From DATEBA01 sp035288045 (GTDB taxonomy: Bacteria > Actinomycetota > UBA4738 > HRBIN12): a stretch of DNA of 30,490 nt. Both the position numbers and the translations under genes were made by a program. The stretch spans positions 1 through 30,490 of the forward strand of contig DATEBA010000057.1 in assembly GCA_035288045.1 (NCBI GenBank). The letters are read 5' to 3'. The notes beneath the pieces were generated by a model that ran no database searches, was not told where the DNA came from, and saw only the letters and a list, made by a program, of their open reading frames with translations. Position 1 is the first letter of the stretch; each line of letters starts with the position of its first letter. Of this stretch, positions 6,424-13,924 are shown piece after piece.

Positions 6424-8208
6424 GTGGACCGGCCGATCCTCTCGCTCGACCGGCCGTTCACCTACACGATCGCCGACGAACTCGCGGCGGGCGTCGGCAG
6501 TCTCGTCAAGGTCCCGTTCCACGGCCGCGCCGTCCGGGGATGGGTGCTCGGGCCGACCGACGACGTACCCTCGAAGGTGCTGCCGGTACGCAAGCTCGTC
6601 TCGCCGGTCCGCTTCTTCGACGAGCGGATGCTCCAGGTCCTGCGCTGGGTCGCCGACCGCTACGTGGCCCCTCTCGCAGCGGTGATCGCTCGCTCACACC
6701 CGCCGCGCGTCGCGGCGGAGGAGATCGGTGGTGCGGGGCTGGCGAACTCGCGCGCCCGGGGGGCTTCGGCCTCCCGGCGCGGCTCGCGGAGTGCTGGCGC
6801 AACGCCTCACGCCACCCACCTCCTAGCGGCCTACCGGGGCGGGCCGGACCTGCTACGAGCGGTGTCGTCGAGTTCCGGTGGCTTCGTCCTGCGGCCGGCA
6901 CCGGACGAAGAGGTCGTGGTGGCCGTCGAGCTGGCCGTGGCGGCGATCGCCGCCGGGAGGACGGTCCTCGTCCTCGTGCCGGAGGCGTCGCCGCTCCCGG
7001 CGACGGCGGCCGCGCTCCTGGAGGCCGTAGGCGACCGGGCGGTGCTGTTCTCCGGAGGAGATCGCCGCAGCAGGTACCGCACCTGGCTGGAGATAGCCGG
7101 CGGGCGCTTTGACTGCGTTGTGGGCACGCGCCCCGCCTTGTTCGCCCCCGTAGTCGACCTGGGGTTGGTCCTCGTAGCCAGGGAGAGTCACGCGAACCAT
7201 CGCGAGGAGCGGGCCCCCTACTACCACGTGCGCGACGTGGCGCTCGCCCGAGCTCGCGTCGACGGAGCGACGTGCGTCTTGTCGGCGCTCTGCCCCAGCT
7301 CGGAGGCGGCCGCGTTGGGCCTGCCGACGATCGCTTCAGCAGGGCGGCGATGGCCGCCGGTCGAAGTGGTCCGCCCCGGAACCGAGGGTAGGGCCCCGCG
7401 TCTCGTGGCCGCTCTCAAGGCCGCGCGGCGAGCCTTCCTGTACTCCCCCGTGCCCGGATACGGGGTCGCTCAGGTGTGCCGATCGTGCGGGGAGCCGGCG
7501 CGGTGCGGCGCCTGCGGAGGCATCATCCGCCAGGCGGAGGGGCGCATCGCGTGCGCCGTCTGCGGAGCCCGGGGTCGTTGCGGCTCGTGCGGCTCCGTGG
7601 ACCTCGGGATCCGTCGTGGCGGTGCCGAGCGCGTGGAGGAGTGGGCGGCACGCCTCGCCACCGTCCCCGTGCGACGGATCAAGGGGCGCGGCCCGGAGCC
7701 CGGGGATGCGGTCGTCGTAGGCGGACCCGACGCTGTGAAGGACGTCGGCACGCCCGCCCTGGACCTGGTCGGGATCCTGGACGTGGACCTGGCGGAACGT
7801 AGGCCCGGGCTCTCGGCGCTCGAGCGGTCCCTCGCGACGTGGATGGAGGCCGCCGCGTGGGCCGCTCCGCACGGCCGAGTCGTGGTGCAGGCATCCCGTC
7901 CCAACGACCCGGCGGTGCAGGCTCTCGTATCCGGTAGGCCCGAAAGGTTCCATCGTGCAGAGGCGGCGCGACGCGCGAGCGCGGGATTCCCGGTCGGCCA
8001 CCCGGTGTTCCGGGTGGTCGGCTCGCCGGACCTTCCCGGGGAACTCGAGCGGCTCGGCCCGACGACCCTCCTCGTCTCAGTCGAAGAGGGCCTGACGCTA
8101 TGCTTGCTCGCGCTCGACCCGGCGCGACTGGAACGCTTCGGGCGCGCCGCACGCGAGCTCGCGGAGCGCGACGTGGTGCGTCGGGTCGAGGCCGAGCCTC
8201 ACCTCTGA
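6424..8208 (+). CDS. priA: Primosomal protein N' (PriA), ATPase-degenerate
   Basis: 594 aa from GTG 6424, shorter than helicase-active PriA (about 650-730). PriA restarts stalled replication forks. The N-terminal DNA-binding part is clear ('LSLDRPFTYTI', 'LVKVPFHGRAVRGWVLG'), and eight cysteines in four C-x2-C pairs (352/355, 361/364, 377/380, 386/389) form the zinc-binding region. The motor is degenerate: the Walker A region (about 153-165) reads 'GFVLRPAPDEEV' with no GKT, and the DEEH box is 'VARESHANH'. Loss of ATPase motifs is known for actinobacterial PriA, which probably acts as a structural loader. Codons just upstream of GTG 6424 spell V-A-V-C, which fits the family N-terminus, so the true start may be a little earlier, but no standard start codon exists there. 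Confidence 0.85.
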   Translation: MDRPILSLDRPFTYTIADELAAGVGSLVKVPFHGRAVRGWVLGPTDDVPSKVLPVRKLVSPVRFFDERMLQVLRWVADRYVAPLAAVIARSHPPRVAAEEIGGAGLANSRARGASASRRGSRSAGATPHATHLLAAYRGGPDLLRAVSSSSGGFVLRPAPDEEVVVAVELAVAAIAAGRTVLVLVPEASPLPATAAALLEAVGDRAVLFSGGDRRSRYRTWLEIAGGRFDCVVGTRPALFAPVVDLGLVLVARESHANHREERAPYYHVRDVALARARVDGATCVLSALCPSSEAAALGLPTIASAGRRWPPVEVVRPGTEGRAPRLVAALKAARRAFLYSPVPGYGVAQVCRSCGEPARCGACGGIIRQAEGRIACAVCGARGRCGSCGSVDLGIRRGGAERVEEWAARLATVPVRRIKGRGPEPGDAVVVGGPDAVKDVGTPALDLVGILDVDLAERRPGLSALERSLATWMEAAAWAAPHGRVVVQASRPNDPAVQALVSGRPERFHRAEAARRASAGFPVGHPVFRVVGSPDLPGELERLGPTTLLVSVEEGLTLCLLALDPARLERFGRAARELAERDVVRRVEAEPHL

Positions 8209-8219
8209 GGGAGCTCAGA

Positions 8220-8735
8220 TTGGCGGTACTGTCCATCCGCGTGCTGGGGGACCCGGTGCTCCGCGAGACCGCGCGCCCGGTGGAGCGGTTCGATCGCGCC
8301 TTGCGCCGGATCGCCGAGGACATGCTCGAGACGATGTATGAGGCTCCCGGCGTGGGCCTCGCTGCGAACCAGGTCGGGCTGTCCCTGGCGTGCTTCGTCT
8401 TCGACGACGGCGACGGACACGAGGGTTTCGTCGCCAACCCGAAGGTCTTCGATCTCCAGGGCGAGGAGACCCTCGACGAGGGCTGTCTGTCGATCCCCGG
8501 ACCGTTCTATCCGACGCCGCGGGCGCTGCGAGCTCGCGTCCGCGGGAGGGACGTGAGGGGCAGGGACCTCGAGCTCGAGGGCGAGGGACTGCTGGCGCGG
8601 ATCTTCCAGCACGAGACCGACCACCTGAGCGGCGGGCTCTACATCGACCGGTTGCCCGACGACGGTCGGAACGAGGTCCTCCGCCGGTTGCGAGAGGAGG
8701 AGGCCCGACGGGCGGTGGGGGGCGACCCCGGATAG
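8220..8735 (+). CDS. def: Peptide deformylase
   Basis: 171 aa from TTG 8220, chosen because AGGGAG (8208-8213) lies six bases upstream and the product begins 'AVLSIRVLGDPVLRE', the usual family start. It removes the formyl group from nascent proteins using a metal ion. All three signature motifs are intact: 'GVGLAANQVG' (44-53), 'EGCLS' (87-91, metal ligand Cys89) and 'HETDH' (131-135, two metal-binding His and the catalytic Glu). It starts 11 bases after priA and is followed by fmt, which adds the formyl group this enzyme removes; this def-fmt pairing is widely conserved. Confidence 0.95.
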   Translation: MAVLSIRVLGDPVLRETARPVERFDRALRRIAEDMLETMYEAPGVGLAANQVGLSLACFVFDDGDGHEGFVANPKVFDLQGEETLDEGCLSIPGPFYPTPRALRARVRGRDVRGRDLELEGEGLLARIFQHETDHLSGGLYIDRLPDDGRNEVLRRLREEEARRAVGGDPG

Positions 8736-8744
8736 CTACTCGCG

Positions 8745-8750
8745 TATCCT
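8745..8750 (+). promoter_or_regulatory. -10 element of fmt (TATCCT)
   Basis: TATCCT sits seven bases before GTG 8758, with no ribosome-binding site in between and no convincing -35. The predicted transcript begins at or next to the start codon (leaderless). Confidence 0.5.
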
Positions 8751-8757
8751 CCGGCTC

Positions 8758-9675
8758 GTGGAGCCGCTGCGGGTCGTGTTCCTGGGGAACGACGTCTGGT
8801 CCGTGCCCTCGCTGGAGGCGCTGGGAGAGTCCCGACACGAGGTAGCTCTGGTAGTGACGAGGACGCCGCGCCCCGCACCTCGTGGGAGCGATGTCGCTCC
8901 CACACCGGTCGCCGAGGCCGCGGTCCGTCTCGATCATCCGCTCGCAGAGGTCGACACGGTTCGGTCGGGGCCGGGGCTCGAGGAGATTGTCGAGGCGCAC
9001 CCCGACATGCTCGTGGTCGTCGCCTACGGCGAGATCCTCACCGAGGAGGTTCTCGACATCGCTCCGGCGGTGAACGTCCACTTCTCCCTTCTCCCGGCGC
9101 TCCGGGGAGCGAGCCCCGTCCAGCACGCGCTCCTGGCCGGCCTCGCGCAGACGGGCGTGACGACGATGCGCATGGACCGGAACCTCGACACGGGGCCGAT
9201 CCTGCTGCAGGCGAAGTTGGAGGTCCTGCCCGAGGACGACGCCGGGAGCCTGGGGAAACGGCTCGCGCTCCGGGGCGCCTCGTTGCTGGTCGAGTCGCTC
9301 GATAGAAGGGGCGAGATCGAGCCGCGCGCCCAGGACCACTCGAAGGCGACCTACGCCCCGAAGCTGGGCCCCGAGGACCGGAGGCTCGACTGGGAGGAGG
9401 ACGCCGAGGCGATCGTCCGAAGGATCCGAGCCTTCGCACCGGAGCCCGGCACGTCGGCCTCCTTCCGCGGCGACGTCCTCAAGATACTCCGTGCCCGGGC
9501 CGAGGCCACAGGCGGACAGCACGGGACGATCCTCGACGTGATGACGAGTCCCCTCGTCGGCTGCGGCCGGGGATCCGTGCTGCTCTTGGAGGTGGCCCCC
9601 GCCGGGCGCAAGCGCATGTCCGGAACCGACTTCGTGAACGGCTTTCGCCCCGAGGTCGGCGAGCCGCTCGAATGA
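8758..9675 (+). CDS. fmt: Methionyl-tRNA formyltransferase
   Basis: 305 aa from GTG 8758. It formylates initiator Met-tRNA using 10-formyl-tetrahydrofolate. The catalytic triad is present: Asn106 and His108 in 'NVHFSLLP' and Asp144 in 'NLDTGPIL', with the folate-site stretch 'LRGASPVQHALLAG' between. The N-terminal 'LRVVFLGNDVWSVPSLEAL' is the Rossmann start of the hydrolase domain; the C-terminal OB-like domain (about 205-305) carries 'AYAPKLGPED'-type and 'RRIRAFAPEPGT' features. It ends in an ATGA overlap with rsmB. It has its own likely leaderless promoter just after def. Confidence 0.95.
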   Translation: MEPLRVVFLGNDVWSVPSLEALGESRHEVALVVTRTPRPAPRGSDVAPTPVAEAAVRLDHPLAEVDTVRSGPGLEEIVEAHPDMLVVVAYGEILTEEVLDIAPAVNVHFSLLPALRGASPVQHALLAGLAQTGVTTMRMDRNLDTGPILLQAKLEVLPEDDAGSLGKRLALRGASLLVESLDRRGEIEPRAQDHSKATYAPKLGPEDRRLDWEEDAEAIVRRIRAFAPEPGTSASFRGDVLKILRARAEATGGQHGTILDVMTSPLVGCGRGSVLLLEVAPAGRKRMSGTDFVNGFRPEVGEPLE

Positions 9676-10940
9676 GGGGCGGCGCCCGCGCCGTTGCCCT
9701 GCGCGTGGTCCGCCGGGTCGTCGAGGAACGCGCGTACTCGAACCTGACCCTCTCGTCCGAGCTCCGGCGCTCCGCCTTGGCCGTGGCCGACAGGGCGCTC
9801 GCGGCGGAGCTCGCGTACGGGACCCTCCGACGGATGCTGAGGCTCGACAGCGCGATCGAATCTCGGGCCGGCCGGCCTGTGGCCCGGATGACGCCCGGCG
9901 CGCTCGCGGCGCTCCGCCTTGGCGCGTACCAGCTGCTGTTCACGAGGATCCCCGCCCACGCCGCGGTCGGAGAGACGGTGGGGCTCGTCGCAGGGCGGGA
10001 GCGGGGGTTCGTCAACGGAGTCTTGCGCGCGATCGCCGCCGACCCGCCGTCCCCGCCCGAGGGAGACGACCCAGCGGCGATCGCCGCCCGGACCGGAGTC
10101 GCGCCGTGGGCGGTCGAGGAGCTCGCCCGATTGCTCGGGCGGGAGGGCGAGCGTGCCGCCGAGGCGCTCGCCGAGCGGGCGCCGCTCGCGCTTCGAGCCG
10201 TCGGGGGGGCCAGCGACCGCCTCGAGACCGCGCTCCGCGGATCGGGATTGGAGCCCAGGAGGGGCGCGATCGTCCCGGAGACGGTGCTGGTGGATGCCGG
10301 GGCCCCCGATCAGCTTCCCGGCTTCCGGGAGGGGTGGTTCGCGGTCCAGGACGAGGCCTCGGCGTTCGTCTCCGGCGCGGTCTCATCTCTTCGGGGCGAC
10401 CGCGTGCTCGACGCGTGTGCGGGACCGGGCGGAAAGGCCGCTCATCTGGCGGAGCTCGCCGGCGGCGTGGTGGCCGGGGACGTGTCTCCCAAGCGCGCGG
10501 GGCTCGTCGTCCGCGCCGCGGAGCGGCTCGGAGTGCGTGCGCTCGTCCTGGTGCAGGACGCGCGCCGTCCGGCGCTCGAGGCAGTCTTCGATAGGGTGCT
10601 CGTCGACGCCCCGTGCTCGGGGGTCGGAGCCGCCCGGCGAAGGCCGGAGCTTCTCTGGCGTCCGCTCGAGGAGGAGGTGTCGCGGTTGGCGGAGCTTCAA
10701 CTCGAGATCGTCGCCGCGGCGTCGGAGCTCCTGGTTCCGGGCGGGCGGCTCATCTACTCCGTGTGCACCTTCCCTCGGGAGGAAACGGACGGGGTCTGCG
10801 AGCGGCTGCTCGAGGCGCGCCCGTACCTGGAGCCCTCCGACGTCCGCGGCCCCGACGGCCCGGCTCCCCGGGTCCGGCTCTGGCCGCACCGCCACGGCAC
10901 AGACGCGATGTTCGTAGCGGCCTTCGTCCGGCTCACCTGA
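9672..10940 (+). CDS. rsmB: 16S rRNA (cytosine-C5)-methyltransferase RsmB (Sun/Fmu)
   Basis: 422 aa from ATG 9672, overlapping fmt by ATGA. It transfers a methyl group from SAM to cytosine 967 of 16S rRNA (E. coli numbering). The N-terminal 140 residues form a NusB-like RNA-binding domain ('ALRVVRRVVEERAYSN', 'ELAYGTLRR', 'FVNGVLRAI'). The methyltransferase domain follows: SAM motif 'DACAGPGGK' (247-255), 'DAPCSG' with Cys315, and 'YSVCTF' with the catalytic Cys365. The two-cysteine arrangement is diagnostic of RNA m5C enzymes. The fmt-rsmB-rpe order is normal for Actinobacteria. Confidence 0.95.
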   Translation: MRGGARAVALRVVRRVVEERAYSNLTLSSELRRSALAVADRALAAELAYGTLRRMLRLDSAIESRAGRPVARMTPGALAALRLGAYQLLFTRIPAHAAVGETVGLVAGRERGFVNGVLRAIAADPPSPPEGDDPAAIAARTGVAPWAVEELARLLGREGERAAEALAERAPLALRAVGGASDRLETALRGSGLEPRRGAIVPETVLVDAGAPDQLPGFREGWFAVQDEASAFVSGAVSSLRGDRVLDACAGPGGKAAHLAELAGGVVAGDVSPKRAGLVVRAAERLGVRALVLVQDARRPALEAVFDRVLVDAPCSGVGAARRRPELLWRPLEEEVSRLAELQLEIVAAASELLVPGGRLIYSVCTFPREETDGVCERLLEARPYLEPSDVRGPDGPAPRVRLWPHRHGTDAMFVAAFVRLT

Positions 10941-10963
10941 GCGAAGGCGGACCCCCCTGCGGG

Positions 10964-10969
10964 TAGAAT
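10964..10969 (+). promoter_or_regulatory. -10 element of rpe (TAGAAT)
   Basis: TAGAAT lies six bases before GTG 10976. No ribosome-binding site fits between them, so the message is probably leaderless. No clear -35 is seen. Confidence 0.5.
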
Positions 10970-10975
10970 CGCCGC

Positions 10976-11635
10976 GTGGCCAAGCTCGCAGCGTCGATCC
11001 TGTCCGCAGATTTCGCGCATCTGGGTGACCAGGTAAAGCTCGTGGAGCCGTATGCCGACGCGATACATGTGGACGTGATGGACGCGCACTTCGTCCGGCC
11101 GCTCACGATCGGACCTGTGGTCGTAGGGTCCCTCCGGCCGCTCACGGCCCTGACGCTGCACGCCCACCTCATGATCGAGCATCCCGAGCGGCTCTTCGAC
11201 GACTTCGCTGCAACGGGGACCGACATGGTTACCTGCCACCTGGAAGCGGTGGACGTCCCGGAGCCGGTGCTCCGGAAGGCTCGGGAGCTCGGGATGCGAA
11301 CGGGTCTCGCCGTGAATCCCGACACACCGGTCGAGGGCGTCTTCCCGCATCTGGACGAGCTGGACAATGTGATCGTGATGAGCGTCCGTCCCGGTTGGGC
11401 CGGCCAGACCTTCCTCCCCGAGTCCCTCCCCAAGATCGAGACCGCGCGCTCGGAGATCGAACGCCGCAGGCTCTCGGTCGACGTCGAGGTCGACGGCGGG
11501 ATCACCGTCGAGACCGGAGCAAGGTGCCTCGATGCGGGCGCTACCGTCATCGCCGCCGCGTCGTCGATATACAAGAGCGAGGACCCGGCCGCGGCGGCGC
11601 GCGCCCTCGCGGCCTTGGCCAAGGGAGCCGCCTGA
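10976..11635 (+). CDS. rpe: Ribulose-phosphate 3-epimerase
   Basis: 219 aa from GTG 10976. It interconverts ribulose-5-phosphate and xylulose-5-phosphate in the pentose phosphate pathway, and so controls the pool of ribulose-5-phosphate that RibBA uses downstream. Barrel motifs: 'LAASILSADFAHLG', 'IHVDVMDAHFV' with metal ligands His31 and Asp33, 'HLMIEHP' with His64, 'VMSVRPGWAGQTF' and 'DVEVDGGI' with the last metal Asp. 'DAHFVRPLTIGP' departs slightly from the common DGHFVPNLTxGP form. The stop overlaps the next gene's start (TGATG, 11633-11637). Confidence 0.95.
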   Translation: MAKLAASILSADFAHLGDQVKLVEPYADAIHVDVMDAHFVRPLTIGPVVVGSLRPLTALTLHAHLMIEHPERLFDDFAATGTDMVTCHLEAVDVPEPVLRKARELGMRTGLAVNPDTPVEGVFPHLDELDNVIVMSVRPGWAGQTFLPESLPKIETARSEIERRRLSVDVEVDGGITVETGARCLDAGATVIAAASSIYKSEDPAAAARALAALAKGAA

Positions 11636-12567
11636 TGCCCGAGACGATCCTCGTCGTCGACGACGATCCGGATATCGCGCGGTTCGTCGAGGTGAACCTC
11701 CGGTCGGCCGGCTACGACGTGGCCGTGGCAGCCGACGGCGAGGAGGCGCTCGAGAAGGCGAACGAGATGCGGCCCGACCTTGTGCTTCTCGACGTCATGA
11801 TGCCGAGAATCGACGGCTTCGAGGTCGCGCAGCGCCTGCGCCGGAACCCGCAGACCCAGAACACCTCGATAATCATGCTCACCGCCAAGGCCCTCTCCAC
11901 GGACAAGGTTCTCGGCCTCACCGCGGGTGCCGACGACTACATAATCAAGCCCTTCGACCCGATCGAGCTCCTCGCGCGCGTGAAGGGCACGCTCCGCCGA
12001 GCCAAGGAGATGCGGAACCTCTCCCCGCTCACCGGTCTCCCCGGGAACATACGGATCCAGGAGGAGATCGAGAGGATGGTCCGAGAGGGCAAGCCCTTTT
12101 CCGTGCTGTACTCCGACCTCGACAACTTCAAGGCCTACAACGACCAGAAGGGGTTCGTCCGGGGCGATCGCATGATCCAGTCCGCCGCGCGAATCATCCA
12201 GGACGCGGTCGTCGAGATGGGTGGCCCCGATGCGTTCGTCGGCCATGTCGGCGGCGACGACTTCATCGCGATGACGACCCCCGAGGTAGCCGAGGATGTC
12301 GCCAAGAGGATCTGCGAACGCTTCGAGCAGGCGAAGGCCGACTTCTACGAGCCCGAGGACATCGAGCGCGGGTTCGTCCGGATCGAGGACCGCAAGGGCG
12401 TTCTCCAGGAGATCCCGCTCGTGGCGATCTCGATCGGGATCGCGACCACGGCCCGCCGGGACTTCGCCCACTACGGCGAGGCCGTGGCCGTCGCGACCGA
12501 GATGAAGCAGTTCGCCAAGCGGGACGCCGGCTCGTCCTACGCGGTCGACCGTCGCCAACCCGCCTAA
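11635..12567 (+). CDS. Response regulator with GGDEF-family output domain (GGDDF variant)
   Basis: 310 aa from ATG 11635, overlapping the rpe stop by one base. The receiver domain (1-120) is complete: acidic pair Asp9/Asp10, phospho-acceptor Asp53 in 'LLDVMMP', Thr83 and Lys105. The output domain (about 128-305) is of the GGDEF diguanylate-cyclase class, with 'SDLDNFKAYND' (metal Asp161) and the signature 'GGDDF' at 206-210, in which the usual Glu is Asp. No RxxD inhibitory site precedes it. It may make cyclic di-GMP on phosphorylation, or be a weak or non-catalytic variant. No histidine kinase gene is adjacent; the only kinase-like module in the window is fused to a methyltransferase at 18117. 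Its coupling to rpe is unexplained. Confidence 0.88.
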   Translation: MPETILVVDDDPDIARFVEVNLRSAGYDVAVAADGEEALEKANEMRPDLVLLDVMMPRIDGFEVAQRLRRNPQTQNTSIIMLTAKALSTDKVLGLTAGADDYIIKPFDPIELLARVKGTLRRAKEMRNLSPLTGLPGNIRIQEEIERMVREGKPFSVLYSDLDNFKAYNDQKGFVRGDRMIQSAARIIQDAVVEMGGPDAFVGHVGGDDFIAMTTPEVAEDVAKRICERFEQAKADFYEPEDIERGFVRIEDRKGVLQEIPLVAISIGIATTARRDFAHYGEAVAVATEMKQFAKRDAGSSYAVDRRQPA

Positions 12568-12610
12568 CGGCTGGCTTGGGCGGCCGTGGCCCGCAGCCCG
12601 GAACCTTGCC

Positions 12611-12616
12611 TATACT
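12611..12616 (+). promoter_or_regulatory. -10 element of the riboflavin operon (TATACT)
   Basis: TATACT is placed about 14 bases before the first pairing strand of the FMN riboswitch, so transcription would start near 12623. No convincing -35 is seen 16-18 bases upstream. The position makes it the natural promoter for the riboswitch and ribD-ribE-ribBA-ribH. Confidence 0.65.
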
Positions 12617-12629
12617 TAGTACGAAGCTC

Positions 12630-12750
12630 GTCTTCGGGGCGGGGTGCGATTCCCCACCGGCGGTGAGAGTCCGCGACCCTCTGGACGCCATCCAGGGGTG
12701 GACCCGGTGAAAGTCCGGGACCGACCGTGATAGTCGGGATGGGAGGAGAC
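12630..12750 (+). promoter_or_regulatory. FMN riboswitch (RFN element)
   Basis: The RFN aptamer is easily recognised: 'TCTTCGGGGCGGGGTG', 'TTCCCCACCGGCGGT', 'GTCCGCGA', 'GGTGAAAGTCCGGGACCGAC' and 'AGTCGGGATGGGAGGAGAC' follow in the conserved order. The closing helix P1 pairs GTCTTC (12630-12635) with GGAGAC (12745-12750). A variable arm pairs CCCTCTGGA with TCCAGGGG around 12678-12697. It binds FMN and reduces expression of the downstream riboflavin genes. There is no U-tract terminator after it; the downstream hairpin instead covers the ribosome-binding site of ribD, so control is probably at translation. Confidence 0.96.
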
Positions 12751-12800
12751 GGGCGGTGCCGGCACCGGCATTCGCCGCTGCCGCGCCCTGCCCTTCGTCG

Positions 12801-12819
12801 CTCTCCGCTCCGGGAGAGG
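12801..12819 (+). promoter_or_regulatory. Shine-Dalgarno sequestor hairpin of ribD
   Basis: CTCTCC (12801-12806) is exactly complementary to GGAGAG (12813-12818), with a six-base loop. The 3' arm is the core of the ribD ribosome-binding site GGGAGAGG (12812-12819), eight to fifteen bases before GTG 12827. When folded it would block initiation. The 5' arm and loop can instead pair with the 3' strand of riboswitch helix P1 (12742-12749), giving an alternative, open state. Confidence 0.6.
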
Positions 12820-12826
12820 TCGAGGA

Positions 12827-13924
12827 GTGAACGACGAGGCGTACATGGAGTGGGCCCTGGCCCTGGCCGAGCGCGGCCGCGGCAGGGTCTGCCCGAACCC
12901 GATGGTCGGTGTCGTCCTCGTGCGGGACGGCCGCATCGTTGGGGAGGGGTGGCACGAAGGCCCGGGAACGGCCCACGCGGAGGTCCGCGCCCTCGATGCG
13001 GCCGAGGACTCCGCTCGCGGCGCAACGCTCTACACGACCCTCGAGCCCTGCGACCATGACGGCCGCACTCCGCCGTGCACCGACGCCATCGCGTCGGCCG
13101 GCGTCGGCCGAGTCGTCGCCGCGATCCGCGATCCGAACCCCATGGTCGACGGGCGCGGCCTGGCGAGGCTGGAGCGGGCCGGCATAGAGATACGTACCGG
13201 TCCGCTCGAGTCCGAGGTGTCGCGTCAGCTGGAGGCATACGTACACCACGTCCGCACCGGGCGTCCGTTCGTTACCGTGAAGATGGCGGCATCGCTCGAC
13301 GGAAAGGTCGCCGCGCGCGACGGCACGTCACGGTGGATCACCGGCGAGGAGGCGCGCGCCGACGTGCACCGGCTGCGCGCGGCCTCCGACGCGATCGTCG
13401 TCGGGGCGGGTACCGCGCTCGCCGACGATCCCGCGTTGACCGTTCGCGACCCCTCCTACCGCGGCGCGCAGCCGCTCCGCGTTCTGACCGACGCCACCGG
13501 GCGGGTGCCGGCGACCGGCGATCTCTTCGACGGCTCCGCGCCGACGCTGGTGGCCACGTCGGAAGAGGCCCCGGGCGACCGCCGACAGGAGTGGCGCGCC
13601 GCCGGAGCGGAGACGCTCGTCCTCGAGACCGACGGCGCCGGCGTGCGGCTGGACGCGCTCCTCGAGCACCTCGGGAAGCGGGAGGTCCAGGCCGTGCTCG
13701 TCGAGGGCGGGCCTACGCTCGCCTGGAGCGCGATCCGAGACGGTCTGGTCGACAAGGTCGTCGTCTATCTCGCCCCTATCTTGATCGGCGGACGGGATGC
13801 CCCGGGGATCCTCGAGGGGGAAGGGTTCGCGCCGATCGCCGACGCGCCGTCCCTCGACGTGCTGGACGTGGGGCCGATAGGCCGGGACTTGAGGGTGGAG
13901 GCATATGTTCACCGGCATCGTTGA
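12827..13924 (+). CDS. ribD: Bifunctional riboflavin deaminase / reductase RibD
   Basis: 365 aa from GTG 12827. It carries out two steps of riboflavin synthesis: zinc-dependent deamination and then NADPH reduction of the pyrimidine intermediate. Deaminase domain (1-145): His50 and Glu52 in 'HAEV', and Cys75 and Cys84 in the 'PC-x7-PPC' motif, bind zinc; 'CPNPMVGVVLV' is typical. Reductase domain (about 147-365): 'RPFVTVKMAASLDGKVA', 'SRWITG', 'DAIVVGAGT', 'ADDPALTVR' and 'VLVEGGPTLAW'. It is the first gene after the FMN riboswitch. Its 3' end overlaps ribE by 20 bases. Confidence 0.96.
   Translation: MNDEAYMEWALALAERGRGRVCPNPMVGVVLVRDGRIVGEGWHEGPGTAHAEVRALDAAEDSARGATLYTTLEPCDHDGRTPPCTDAIASAGVGRVVAAIRDPNPMVDGRGLARLERAGIEIRTGPLESEVSRQLEAYVHHVRTGRPFVTVKMAASLDGKVAARDGTSRWITGEEARADVHRLRAASDAIVVGAGTALADDPALTVRDPSYRGAQPLRVLTDATGRVPATGDLFDGSAPTLVATSEEAPGDRRQEWRAAGAETLVLETDGAGVRLDALLEHLGKREVQAVLVEGGPTLAWSAIRDGLVDKVVVYLAPILIGGRDAPGILEGEGFAPIADAPSLDVLDVGPIGRDLRVEAYVHRHR

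Noticed and set aside
5082..6461. 459-codon minus-strand frame opposite metK
   Set aside because: Shadow of metK caused by codon-position GC bias; its product is low-complexity with no recognisable motif.
8215..9522. 435-codon minus-strand frame opposite def and fmt
   Set aside because: Shadow frame; both plus-strand genes have complete catalytic motifs.
10933..12558. Long open frame (541 codons) on the minus strand opposite rpe and the response regulator
   Set aside because: High-GC antisense shadow: the plus strand encodes two clearly recognised proteins here, and the antisense translation has no family features.
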